Shown here: piece by piece, positions 1 to 6,905 of the stretch | Layout of the letters: each line of letters starts with the position of its first letter | Position numbering within the stretch: position 1 is the first letter of the stretch | DNA from: Betaproteobacteria bacterium | Lineage (GTDB): Bacteria; Pseudomonadota; Gammaproteobacteria; Burkholderiales; SG8-41 | Direction of reading: 5' to 3' | Assembly (NCBI GenBank): GCA_020028375.1 | Contig: JAHZNX010000058.1 | Span: forward strand, 1 to 13,324 | DNA length: 13,324 bases | The notes under the pieces: model-generated | Databases searched by the model: none | Seen by the model: only the letters and a program-made list of their open reading frames with translations | Told to the model about the DNA's origin: nothing | Translations under genes and position numbers: made by a program

Positions 1-1712
1 CCGAGCTCGCCCAGCAACCTCATGAGCTTCGTCTTCTGCGCAACGTCGGTCATCGGATAGGTTTCCAGCCAATGGCGGGCGGAAAACCCGGGCTGAAGCA
101 CGCGGATTTCCTCCGCTTCCCAAGCCGCAGCCGCTTTGTTGCCAGCCGTTACGTGCAACGCCGCCATGTAGACACGCGCCTCAAGACTCACAGGGTTGCG
201 TGACAGCGCGTGCTCCAGATTGATCCGCGCCTGTTCCAAGTCGCCGAGGAATAGGTAGGCCCGGCCGAGCACCAAAAAGTAGAGATAGCCCGCATGGGGG
301 TTGAGGCGCATTGCGGTGCGCAACGACGGTACGGTATCCGCCGGACGCCCAATGTGCGTGTAGACGCTGCCCATCAGCGCATAGCCATCAGCGAACGATG
401 GATAGAGCCGTACGGCGGTCTTCAAGTACTGCAGCGCCCGCTCGGGCTGGCGCCGCTGCGCGTGCACGTAGGCGAGCACCCAGTAACTCTCCGGAATGTC
501 TGGGTTGATCTGGTGTGCAGTCTGGGCCATCTCGAATGCGCGGTCGAGGGCGGCGGCACGGTCTCCTGTCCACTGATTACGATAGTCCGCGGCGTAAGTC
601 AGCGCGAGCCCTGCATACGCGCGAGCAAAAGCCGCGTCCAGGCCGATGGCATGCCGGAACATTTCGCGAGCGGTCTCGTTCTCCGCGCTTTGCCGGACGA
701 GCAGCGCCGACTGCCCGCGCTGAAAGTATTCGTAGGCTTCCAGATTGCGGGTGTAGCGTTGCGCAACACGCCGCATTTCGGCCTCATTTACTTTCGCAGG
801 GAGCATACGGAGAATCTTCGGCCCAAGCTCTTCCTGGATCGCGAAGAGGGCGCTCAGCGCGCTGTCGAAACGCTCGGACCACAGCTGCTTTCCGGTCTCC
901 GCGTTCGTGAGATAGACGTGCAGCCGCAGACGCTCCTCGACGCGCTGGACGGTGCCGGACACAAGATAGCGGATCGGTGGAGTATCGGTCGGCAGCTCGC
1001 TGCGCGCTTGGCCGCTCATGGGCTCGATGCCGATGACCCAGAGCCCGAACACCTTCGACAGGTCGGTCACGAGGTCCGCTGTGATGGCGCGAGCCAGGAG
1101 TACCTCCTGTGGGTCGTTGCTCAGTGCCTGGAACGGCCTGATGGCAACAGTCGGTTGCGCTGTACGGGACGCTTCGGTGCTTGTCAGTGGTGCCCGATCC
1201 GGCGGGACGTCGGTTGAGCGTTCGTCGCCCTTAATCCACCAGACTCCACCTGCGGCGAGCAGCAGGGCGGTCATACCCGCTCCCGCTATCCATCGGGCGC
1301 GCCGTTTGCGGTCGAGGTGTGAGCGTTCTGAATCCGGCCGAACCGCTGCGGAGGAAGTTTCCGCCGACCGGACCACTGGGGCGATCAGCCGATAGCCCCC
1401 CTTCGTGATCGTCTGGATATAGACCGGCGCCTCCGGCGTATCCCCAAGTGCCTTCCGCAACTTGATGACGACCTGGGTAAGGGAGTCATCGCCCACAATC
1501 AAGCCGGACCAAATGGCTGAAAGCAGCGCCTCCCGGCTCACGACCTGTCCTCGGCGGTCCGCAAGGTAGACGAGAACTGCCATGGCCTTGGGCTCGAGCG
1601 TTACGGTCTTGCCCGCGGCCGAGATTTGATGCAGCGCGGGCTCGATCTTCCACTCGCCGACCTGCAGCCCCTCCTTGTGCGGCGCCGCAGGGGATTCAGT
1701 GTCAACGGGCAT
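1..1712 (-). CDS. CadC-like winged-helix transcriptional regulator with transmembrane segment and TPR repeats (3' end outside window)
   Basis: The reading frame is open from an ATG at 1712 to the left edge, about 570 codons with no stop, so the C-terminus is missing. Residues about 15-113 form an OmpR/PhoB-type winged-helix DNA-binding domain: the frame contains LEPKAMAVLVYLA, VVSREALLSAIW, VVIKLRKALGD and the terminal hairpin IQTITKGGYRLIAPV. A basic stretch (RKRRAR) then precedes one hydrophobic segment at about 141-160, so the DNA-binding domain should be cytoplasmic and the rest periplasmic. Residues about 187-305 resemble the TolB/FlgO-like region often found in such regulators (TVAIRPF, YLVSGTVQ, LWSERFD). 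From about 325 to the edge there are repeated TPR-like helical pairs. There is no receiver domain. Family knowledge: ToxR/CadC-type one-component regulators sense signals through the periplasmic part. It is divergent from the lipoprotein phosphoesterase gene at 1926, a plausible but unproven target. Confidence 0.9.
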   Translation of the reverse strand, partial: MPVDTESPAAPHKEGLQVGEWKIEPALHQISAAGKTVTLEPKAMAVLVYLADRRGQVVSREALLSAIWSGLIVGDDSLTQVVIKLRKALGDTPEAPVYIQTITKGGYRLIAPVVRSAETSSAAVRPDSERSHLDRKRRARWIAGAGMTALLLAAGGVWWIKGDERSTDVPPDRAPLTSTEASRTAQPTVAIRPFQALSNDPQEVLLARAITADLVTDLSKVFGLWVIGIEPMSGQARSELPTDTPPIRYLVSGTVQRVEERLRLHVYLTNAETGKQLWSERFDSALSALFAIQEELGPKILRMLPAKVNEAEMRRVAQRYTRNLEAYEYFQRGQSALLVRQSAENETAREMFRHAIGLDAAFARAYAGLALTYAADYRNQWTGDRAAALDRAFEMAQTAHQINPDIPESYWVLAYVHAQRRQPERALQYLKTAVRLYPSFADGYALMGSVYTHIGRPADTVPSLRTAMRLNPHAGYLYFLVLGRAYLFLGDLEQARINLEHALSRNPVSLEARVYMAALHVTAGNKAAAAWEAEEIRVLQPGFSARHWLETYPMTDVAQKTKLMRLLGEL

Positions 1713-1713
1713 T

Positions 1714-1752
1714 ATTCAGCCCCACGGGTAGCCTCAATCCAACGTGCTGAAT
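1714..1752. repeat. Inverted repeat between regulator start codon and its -10 box (possible operator)
   Basis: ATTCAGC at 1714-1720 and GCTGAAT at 1746-1752 are perfect 7-base inverted arms separated by 25 bases. The right arm overlaps the proposed minus-strand -10 box and the left arm abuts the regulator's ATG. That placement fits an autoregulatory operator, but arms this short can arise by chance. Confidence 0.3.
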
Positions 1753-1780
1753 TATCCGGCGTTTCTCACCCTTCGCTAAA
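1751..1780 (-). promoter_or_regulatory. Candidate sigma-70 promoter for the CadC-like regulator
   Basis: Read on the minus strand, TTTAGC (1775-1780) and GATAAT (1751-1756) are separated by 18 bases. The -10 box matches the consensus at five of six positions, while the -35 is weak. The predicted start lies near 1744, giving a leader of about 32 bases before the ATG at 1712. Confidence 0.35.
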
Positions 1781-1925
1781 GCTTAGTCGTTTCTTCGGGA
1801 CTTTCTTTCCAGGCTCGCGTTCAATGTTCCTCAAGTATACGTTGAGCCGCGCATCTTATCGGACTCAGACGGTACTACTACAGTCCCCGGATTGCAGAGA
1901 TCGGGCAAATGGACAGGAGGCAAGT

Positions 1926-3032
1926 ATGAGAAACAGAGAAGCTGGCTCGTGGAAAGTGCGTTCGCTGACGGGGCTGAAATCCGCCCTGATTGTTTCGTAC
2001 TTCATGCTTTTCCTTTCTGGCTGCGCCACCATTCAGGGGGAAAGGGAAATTCAAAGCGCCAGATTTGAGTTCGCGCTGATCGGCGACGTGCCTTATGACG
2101 CCAGGCACGAAAGGGAGTTTGCCAATGTAATGAAGGAAATGAACGCGGCTGACTTAGCCTTTGTCGTTCATAACGGCGATTTCTGGTATGACGGCTCGGC
2201 GTGGACCGAGCAACTCGGCGGTTTTCCGCCGTGCGGCGACGATACTTTCGAGCATCGTCTGGGCCTGGCGCAAAGTTCGAGCCATCCTTTCATACTTGTT
2301 GCCGGCGACAACGAGTGGGCCGATTGTCACCGGGCAAAGCCGCGCACGTATGACCCGCTCGAGAGACTGACAAAGCTCCGACGAATGTTTTTCCAGGGTG
2401 ATCACAGCCTCGGCCGGCGCACCATGCGGCTCACGCGCCAGAGTGAAAACGCCCGCTACGCCAAGTTCCGCGAGAACGTGCGCTGGACCTACGGCGACGT
2501 GCTGTTCGTCACGCTCCACGTGATCGGCAGCAACAACAACCTGGGGCGTACACCGGAAATGGACGCGGAATATGCGGAACGGACCGCGGCCAACCTGGCG
2601 TGGATGAGAGAGGCGTTCGATCTGGCCGTGCGCAGCGGAAGCAAGGCGATCATGATCATTGCGCAAGGCAATCCCCGGTTTGAAAATTCCTGGCCAGGAT
2701 ACGTGCAGCAGAGGTACATGCTGGCGGGCCTGGGGTTCAAATCACCTGAAAAGAGGAGAGCAACCGGCTTCGACGAATTCCTGGCTGCGCTGGAGAAGGA
2801 GACCGTGGCGTTCGGCAAGCCGGTGGTCTACGTGCATGGAGATACTCACATCTTTCGCGTCGACAAACCCTTGTTCGGCTCCACAAGCCGCCGATCCATT
2901 GAAAACTTCACGCGGGTAGAGACCATTGGCTATCCTGATACGCATTGGGTTCGGGCGATCGTCGATCCCGGAGACCCGAACGTATTCAGCTTCCGACAAC
3001 AGATCGTGAAGGAGAACCTGGTCAAGCATTGA
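1926..3032 (+). CDS. Lipoprotein metallophosphoesterase (calcineurin-like)
   Basis: 368 residues. The ATG at 1926 is chosen because GGAGG at 1916-1920 precedes it by five bases and because it begins an N-terminus that ends in a lipobox, LFLSGC with Cys33. The frame stays open upstream to an ATG at 1626, but that extension lacks a ribosome site and would bury the signal peptide. Metal-binding motifs of the calcineurin-like fold occur in order: GDVPYD (53-58), HNGD (82-85), GDNE (128-131), AQGNP (246-250) and HGDTH (304-308). The usual GxH of motif 1, GNHE and GHxH are replaced by GDVPY, GDNE and GDTH, a variant pattern I associate with a bacterial lipoprotein subgroup. The protein is probably a metal-dependent phosphatase or nuclease anchored in the envelope; its substrate is unknown. 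It is divergent from the membrane-bound regulator. Confidence 0.88.
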   Translation: MRNREAGSWKVRSLTGLKSALIVSYFMLFLSGCATIQGEREIQSARFEFALIGDVPYDARHEREFANVMKEMNAADLAFVVHNGDFWYDGSAWTEQLGGFPPCGDDTFEHRLGLAQSSSHPFILVAGDNEWADCHRAKPRTYDPLERLTKLRRMFFQGDHSLGRRTMRLTRQSENARYAKFRENVRWTYGDVLFVTLHVIGSNNNLGRTPEMDAEYAERTAANLAWMREAFDLAVRSGSKAIMIIAQGNPRFENSWPGYVQQRYMLAGLGFKSPEKRRATGFDEFLAALEKETVAFGKPVVYVHGDTHIFRVDKPLFGSTSRRSIENFTRVETIGYPDTHWVRAIVDPGDPNVFSFRQQIVKENLVKH

Positions 3033-3167
3033 GCAAGAAAAACCGCCGGGGTCCGAGTCGGGTTTCCCTGCCGCTCCCTGCTTGGTGGAGGTTATTGCGA
3101 GGCGGGCTGGGCTGCTCCCTGGGGGCCACTTTCCGGTGGTCTCGCGTAGCGTCCTAGCCTAACAATG

Positions 3168-4015
3168 TCAGTCCGCAGTGACCCCGGCGGTCTTCACCAT
3201 CTTCGCCCACTTGGCGACTTCGGACTTGAGGTAGGCCGCGAATGACTCGGGCGATCCCGGCTTCGTTTCCAGTCCCATGGCGTCGAGACGCGCCTTGACG
3301 TCCGCGAGATCGAGGATCGGATTGATCTCCCCATTCAGCCTCTTCACGATCGCAGCGGGAGTTTTCGCGGGCGCGAAGTAGCCGACCCACGAGCGCTCCT
3401 CGAAACCGGGAAAGCCCGCTTCGGTGACGGTCGGCACCTCCGGCAGCGCGGGAACGCGCGTCAGGCTGGAGATCGCCAGCCCCTTCAGCCTGCCGGCCTT
3501 GATGTGAGGCACGACGGGCGGCATGGACAGGCTCAGCACCTCGACCTGGTTCGCAAGCGCCGCGGCGGTGGCGGGGCCGCCGCCCTGGAAGGGCACATGC
3601 GTCGCGTTGAGACCGGCGAGCGAGCGCAGCAGGTAATCCCCGGCGAGATGCGATGAGCTGCCGACTCCGGCCGTGGCGTAGGTGACGTTCTTTCCTTTGG
3701 CCGAGCGGATCAGATCCTGGAGGGTCCCTGCCGAATTCGACGCATGCACGGCGAAGAGGCCGGGCGTGGAACCGGTAAGCGCGACGGGCACGAAGTCCCT
3801 GTAGATGTCGAAGCCGGGGTTTTTGTAGAGGCTGGCATTGATCGAGATCGCCGCGGTATTGACGAGCAGCGTGTAGCCGCGAACGCGACGACAACCCGCA
3901 CCGGTTTCGTCGGATAAGCCTGCCGTGAGCCTGTCGAAGCGGTCTGGCCGTGTGCGGACAGGCTCAGCGCGGAAAAAACGAGGACGAACGTGCTACGGGC
4001 GAGCGCGAAAGTCAT
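3168..4015 (-). pseudogene. Bug/TctC-family solute receptor, inactivated by internal deletion and frameshift
   Basis: Two frames encode pieces of one Bug receptor. From ATG 4015 the first frame gives a signal peptide and the family start YPTKPVRVVVAF, then loses similarity near 3880. The second frame takes over near 3878 with GYTLLVNTAAISINASLYKN, then FDIYRDFVPV, the CALTGSTPG-equivalent region (VALTGSTPG) and on to a normal C-terminus at the TGA at 3168-3170. Missing between them is the segment carrying PFxPGGxTD and ENRPGAGGN, which holds much of the ligand pocket. Against the intact paralogue at 4869, the gap equals about 142 bases (4980-5121), not a multiple of three, which explains the frame change. 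The gene starts immediately after the stop of the racemase-like gene (TAG then ATG), so the two once formed a translationally coupled pair. An assembly artefact is possible but less likely than real decay. Confidence 0.88.
3926..3966. repeat. Inverted repeat related to the common GACAGGCTCA intergenic repeat, inside a receptor gene
   Basis: TGAGCCTGTC (3926-3935) and GACAGGCTCA (3957-3966) are perfect 10-base inverted arms around a 21-base spacer. The core resembles the short TTCGACAGGCTCAGG-type palindromic repeats scattered through many proteobacterial genomes (recalled, not searched). Here it lies at the signal-peptide/mature junction of the Bug pseudogene, encoding LSLSAHGQTASTGSRQ, where relatives run directly from the cleavage site into YPTKPVR. 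An insertion there is inferred. Confidence 0.5.
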
Positions 4016-4678
4016 CTATCCGGCGTCGAAGAGCCGCTTCAGCCGCGTGACCGCCGAATGCGGGCTGGTCAGCACTTTGCGCCCGGGCTTCGCGGGAATG
4101 CCGGTCGCGGCGCGCGCCATCGAGAACTGGCCGAGCACCAGCGCATCGCACGGGCCCATCTCGGCGGCCGCCGCGGCGATCAGCTGGTCGTGCTCGGCGG
4201 CGCGGCCTTTCTGAAGCGCGGCGATGGCCGCCGGCACGGTGCGTGTTTTGAGCTTCAGCTGGATGCCGCGGCTCGCCGCCAGGTCCTCGAATTCCTTCCT
4301 GAGGGATGGAATGCTGGGCTCGAAGGTGGCGAGCAGCGCGAGGTCGGGGCCCGCCGCCAGCGCTTCCTCCAGCATCGCTTCGTTGGGCTTCAGCACCGGC
4401 ACGCGGACCGCCTGCTTGGCGGCGTCGATCGCCGTGCCGAACGCCGAGCAAGTGAAGAGCACCGCATGAGCGCCGCAGCTCTCGCAGTAGCGGGCGAGGG
4501 CGATGAAGCGCTCGACCATGGCGGGCGTGATGCCGCCGGCCGCCGTCAGGTCGGCGGGGAGCGAGTCGTCGAGCAGGTGCGTCAAGCGCGCCTGCGGCCA
4601 CAGCTCGCGGAACACGTAGGCGACCGGCTCGATCGCGACCGGCATCGCGTGGACGAGCGCTATGCGGGGTGCAGTCAT
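4016..4678 (-). CDS. Asp/Glu/hydantoin racemase superfamily protein
   Basis: 220 residues from ATG 4678 (MTAPRIALVHAM). A further ATG at 4801 is in frame, but the extra residues look unlike the family, and a TACAAT box lies between the two. The fold signature is clear: the N-terminal strand RIALVHA, the DDSLPADL region (37-44), the first catalytic-cysteine loop LFTCSAFG with Cys77, KPNEAM (97-102), LLATFEPS (115-122) and VLTSPHSAVTRLKRL near the C-terminus. Members interconvert stereoisomers or isomerise or decarboxylate small carboxylates using one or two active-site cysteines. Where the second cysteine normally follows LG, this protein has LGQFSMA (Gln184), so classic two-base racemisation is doubtful. 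It abuts the decayed Bug gene downstream (stop codon next to ATG), a common genomic partnership. Substrate unknown. Confidence 0.85.
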   Translation of the reverse strand: MTAPRIALVHAMPVAIEPVAYVFRELWPQARLTHLLDDSLPADLTAAGGITPAMVERFIALARYCESCGAHAVLFTCSAFGTAIDAAKQAVRVPVLKPNEAMLEEALAAGPDLALLATFEPSIPSLRKEFEDLAASRGIQLKLKTRTVPAAIAALQKGRAAEHDQLIAAAAAEMGPCDALVLGQFSMARAATGIPAKPGRKVLTSPHSAVTRLKRLFDAG

Positions 4679-4687
4679 AGGAGCGCG

Positions 4688-4693
4688 ATTGTA
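4688..4693 (-). promoter_or_regulatory. Candidate -10 box of the racemase-like gene, implying a near-leaderless transcript
   Basis: TACAAT on the minus strand matches the -10 consensus at five of six positions and ends nine bases before ATG 4678. Transcription from it would begin only about 3-4 bases before the start codon. No Shine-Dalgarno sequence is seen there, and no good -35 at 16-18 bases. Confidence 0.35.
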
Positions 4694-4784
4694 GCGGAAT
4701 TTCTCGGAAAAGACAGGCAAATCAAGCCCTAGAGGACGGGGCGCCGGCCGCATCCCGGATTGAAGCGGCGCCTGCAGATGCTCG

Positions 4785-4814
4785 TTGACGCATCTCTCCA
4801 TGGCAATCTAGCAT
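4785..4814 (+). promoter_or_regulatory. Candidate sigma-70 promoter for the first Bug receptor of the plus-strand run
   Basis: TTGACG (4785-4790) and TAGCAT (4809-4814) are separated by 18 bases. The predicted start is near 4821, leaving a leader of about 48 bases to GTG 4869. The -35, the spacing and the bases after the -10 (TAGCATGCGTACT) closely match the amidase promoter at 10035-10071. Confidence 0.5.
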
Positions 4815-4868
4815 GCGTACTAAAGGGCGGACGATCCGATCCGTCCTCATCCAGGAGGAGGAGTCACC

Positions 4869-5831
4869 GTGCGGTCCCCCCAGATCTGGTTTGCGCCACT
4901 GGCAATGCTTGCGTGCTCGTTCACGGCGCAGGCGCAGGGGTATCCGGCCAAGCCGGTGCGCATACTGGTCGGATTCGCGCCGGGTGGCGGCACCGACATC
5001 ATGGCGCGCGCGGTCGGAGCGAAGATGACCGAATCCCTGAAGCAGCAGTTCGTCATCGAGAACCGCCCGGGCGCCAACGCCAACGTGGCGGCGAAGCTCG
5101 CCGCGGAATCCCCCGCCGACGGCTACACCATCCTGTTCATGTCGGTGGCGCACATCATGAGCAAGCCGGTGTACAAGAACCTTGGCTACGACATCGAGCG
5201 CGATCTCGCGCCGATTACGGTCGTGTCGGAGGTGTCGAACGTGTTCGCCGCCCACCCCTCGTTGCCGGCGAAATCGGTGAAGGAGCTGATCGCTCTCGCG
5301 CGCGCCAAGCCCGGGGAGCTGACCTACGCCACCTCCGGCGTCGCCAGCCCCGAGCACTTCGCCGGAGAGATGTTCAAGATGATGACGAAGACCAACCTGC
5401 TGCCGGTTCCCTACAAAGGCGGCGGGCCGATCGCCATCGACCTCATGGCCGGGCACGTCATGACCAGCTTCAGCACCATGCCGCCGATCATCCCCCATAT
5501 CCGGGCCGGGCGCGTGAAGGCGCTTGCCGTGACGAAGGACAAGCGCGCAGCGGTCCTGCCCGACGTGCCCACCGTCGCGGAAACCGTGCCGGGCTACGCG
5601 ATGAGCACCTGGTATGGCGCGGTGGCGCCGGCAAAGACACCGCGCGAGATCGTCGTGAAGCTCAATCAGGAAATTCTCAAGGCGCTCGCGGATCCGGACG
5701 TGAAGGAGCGCCTGGCGCTGCTCGGCGCGGATATCGTCGCCAGCAGCCCCGAGCAGACCGCGGCGATCTTCAGGGCGGATCTCGCGAAATACACCAAGGT
5801 CGCGCAGGCGGCCGGCATACGCGCGGACTGA
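4869..5831 (+). CDS. Bug/TctC-family periplasmic solute-binding receptor (first of three intact copies)
   Basis: 320 residues, the usual family length. The GTG start at 4869 follows a strong AGGAGGAGGAG at 4853-4863. A Sec signal peptide ends at about residue 22 (FTAQA before QGYP). Family landmarks: YPAKPVRILV (25-34), the ligand loop FAPGGGTDIMAR (36-47), ENRPGAN (64-70), DGYTIL (84-89), VPYKGGGP, the IRAGRVKALAVT stretch, LPDVPTVAE and WYGAVAPAKTP. These receptors bind small carboxylates or amides in a closed clamshell and deliver them to a TctAB-type permease, which is not encoded here. The second loop reads ENRPGANAN rather than the usual ENRPGAGGN. A 72-base gap with its own ribosome site separates it from the next receptor, so co-transcription is likely. 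Ligand unknown. Confidence 0.93.
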   Translation: MRSPQIWFAPLAMLACSFTAQAQGYPAKPVRILVGFAPGGGTDIMARAVGAKMTESLKQQFVIENRPGANANVAAKLAAESPADGYTILFMSVAHIMSKPVYKNLGYDIERDLAPITVVSEVSNVFAAHPSLPAKSVKELIALARAKPGELTYATSGVASPEHFAGEMFKMMTKTNLLPVPYKGGGPIAIDLMAGHVMTSFSTMPPIIPHIRAGRVKALAVTKDKRAAVLPDVPTVAETVPGYAMSTWYGAVAPAKTPREIVVKLNQEILKALADPDVKERLALLGADIVASSPEQTAAIFRADLAKYTKVAQAAGIRAD

Positions 5832-5838
5832 ATGCAAC

Positions 5839-5868
5839 CGCAGATGAGCGCGGGTAGACACGGATAAT
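5839..5868 (+). repeat. Degenerate 10-base tandem repeat between two receptor genes
   Basis: Three consecutive 10-base units, CGCAGATGAG, CGCGGGTAGA and CACGGATAAT, follow the stop of the first intact Bug gene. They resemble the dispersed CGCAGATAAA-type helically phased repeats that I recall from many proteobacterial spacers. The units are divergent, so this is a tentative call. Confidence 0.4.
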
Positions 5869-5903
5869 TCGATACAAACGCCACGCCACCACGGGAGGAC
5901 CCC

Positions 5904-6878
5904 ATGTCTTGCATTTCGCGCCTCGTTCGAGCGTTCGTTTTATTGATTCTGGCCGTGCTGCCGGCATCGCTGCTCGCGCAGTCCTATCCCGTGAAGCCCA
6001 TCCGCCTGATCATGCCGTTTCCGCCCGGCGGGCCGACCGACATCACGGGACGGGCGATTGCGCAGAAGCTCTCCGAGCAGCTCGGCCAGTCGGTGGTGCC
6101 CGAGAACCGGCCCGGGGCGGGCGGAAACCTCGGCCTGGAGCTCGGGGCGAAGGCGCCGCCGGATGGCTACGCCATCACGCTCACCGCGCCCCCGCTCGCG
6201 ATCAGCCCAGCGCTCTACTCCAAGCTGAACTACAACGCGATACGGGACTTTGCGCCGATCTCGCTCGTGGCCGCGATCCACAACATCATGGTGGTGCACA
6301 ACTCCGTGCCGGCGAATTCGCTGAAGGAGTTCATCGCGCTTGCGCGCCGCCATCCCGGCAAGCTCAACTTCAGCTCGAGCGGGGCAGGCAGCACCAATCA
6401 CCTCGCCAGCGAGCTGCTGAAGCACAAGTACAAGCTTGACATGGTGCACGTGCCATACAAGGGCGCGGCGCTCGCGCTGGTGGCCCTGATGAGCGGACAG
6501 GTGGACATGGGGATCATGGCGGTGCCCCCGGCCATCCCGCAGGTCCAGGCCAACAAGGTGCGCGCGCTTTGCGTCCTGACCGAGCGGCGCGAGCCGGCTC
6601 TGCCCAACGTGCCGACTTCGAAAGAGGCCGGCGTCGACGACTTCGTGATGCCGATCTGGTACGGAATTCTGGCGCCGGCCGGCACGCCGCGCGAGATCGT
6701 CAACCGGTTGAATTCCGAGCTTCACAAGGCGCTGGCTTCCCCCGACCTGAAAGAGCGGCTGGCCGCCGCGGGCATCGAGCCCTTGACCGATACGCCGGAG
6801 CATTTCGCGGAATTCATCAAGAGCGAGACTGCGCGTTACGCCAGGATCATCAAGGACGCGGGCATCAAAATCGAATAA
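5904..6878 (+). CDS. Bug/TctC-family periplasmic solute-binding receptor (second intact copy)
   Basis: 324 residues. ATG 5904 follows GGGAGG (5893-5898) with a five-base spacer. A signal peptide with a hydrophobic core at about 10-24 is cleaved near residue 25 (LLA before QSYP). The pocket motifs are canonical: PFPPGGPTDITGR (38-50), ENRPGAGGNLG, DGYAIT, VPYKGAALALVALMSGQVD, PNVPTSKEAG and WYGILAPAGTPREIVNRLN. By pocket motifs it is the most consensus-like receptor of the window. It lies downstream of another receptor on the same strand, and a strong intrinsic terminator overlaps its stop codon, so it probably ends that transcript. It is a paralogue of its neighbours rather than a near-identical recent duplicate, so it probably binds a different ligand, which cannot be identified here. 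Confidence 0.94.
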   Translation: MSCISRLVRAFVLLILAVLPASLLAQSYPVKPIRLIMPFPPGGPTDITGRAIAQKLSEQLGQSVVPENRPGAGGNLGLELGAKAPPDGYAITLTAPPLAISPALYSKLNYNAIRDFAPISLVAAIHNIMVVHNSVPANSLKEFIALARRHPGKLNFSSSGAGSTNHLASELLKHKYKLDMVHVPYKGAALALVALMSGQVDMGIMAVPPAIPQVQANKVRALCVLTERREPALPNVPTSKEAGVDDFVMPIWYGILAPAGTPREIVNRLNSELHKALASPDLKERLAAAGIEPLTDTPEHFAEFIKSETARYARIIKDAGIKIE

Positions 6879-6905
6879 AACGGACGCTGCCGCGCCGTTT
6901 TATTT
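6877..6905 (+). terminator. Rho-independent terminator after the second intact Bug receptor
   Basis: The stem is AAAACGG plus CGC (6877-6887, one bulged A) pairing with GCG plus CCGTTTT (6892-6901) around the loop TGCC, ten pairs in all. TTTTATTT at 6898-6905 supplies the tail. It overlaps the TAA stop at 6876-6878. Confidence 0.75.

Noticed and set aside
294..1217. A 307-codon plus-strand frame opposite the CadC-like regulator
   Set aside because: The minus frame gives winged-helix, transmembrane and TPR sequence throughout; the plus frame shows no family pattern.
1626..1925. A 100-residue N-terminal extension of the metallophosphoesterase
   Set aside because: No ribosome site at 1626, the stretch overlaps the regulator gene, and it would place the lipobox far from the N-terminus.
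3033..3167. Possible terminator between the phosphoesterase and the receptor pseudogene
   Set aside because: Only short stems such as CCAC/GTGG are present and no T-tract follows them on either strand.
3154..3894. A 246-codon minus-strand frame over the receptor pseudogene
   Set aside because: It is the third frame of the same strand; receptor similarity lies in the frames starting at 4015 and ending at 3168.
4829..4846. GGACG/CGTCC inverted repeat in the leader of the first intact Bug gene
   Set aside because: Only five pairs around an eight-base loop in GC-rich DNA; too weak to call an operator or riboswitch.
4722..5861. A 379-codon minus-strand frame opposite the first intact Bug receptor
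   Set aside because: Low-complexity Arg/His-rich translation with no motif; the plus frame is a complete receptor with signal peptide and ribosome site.
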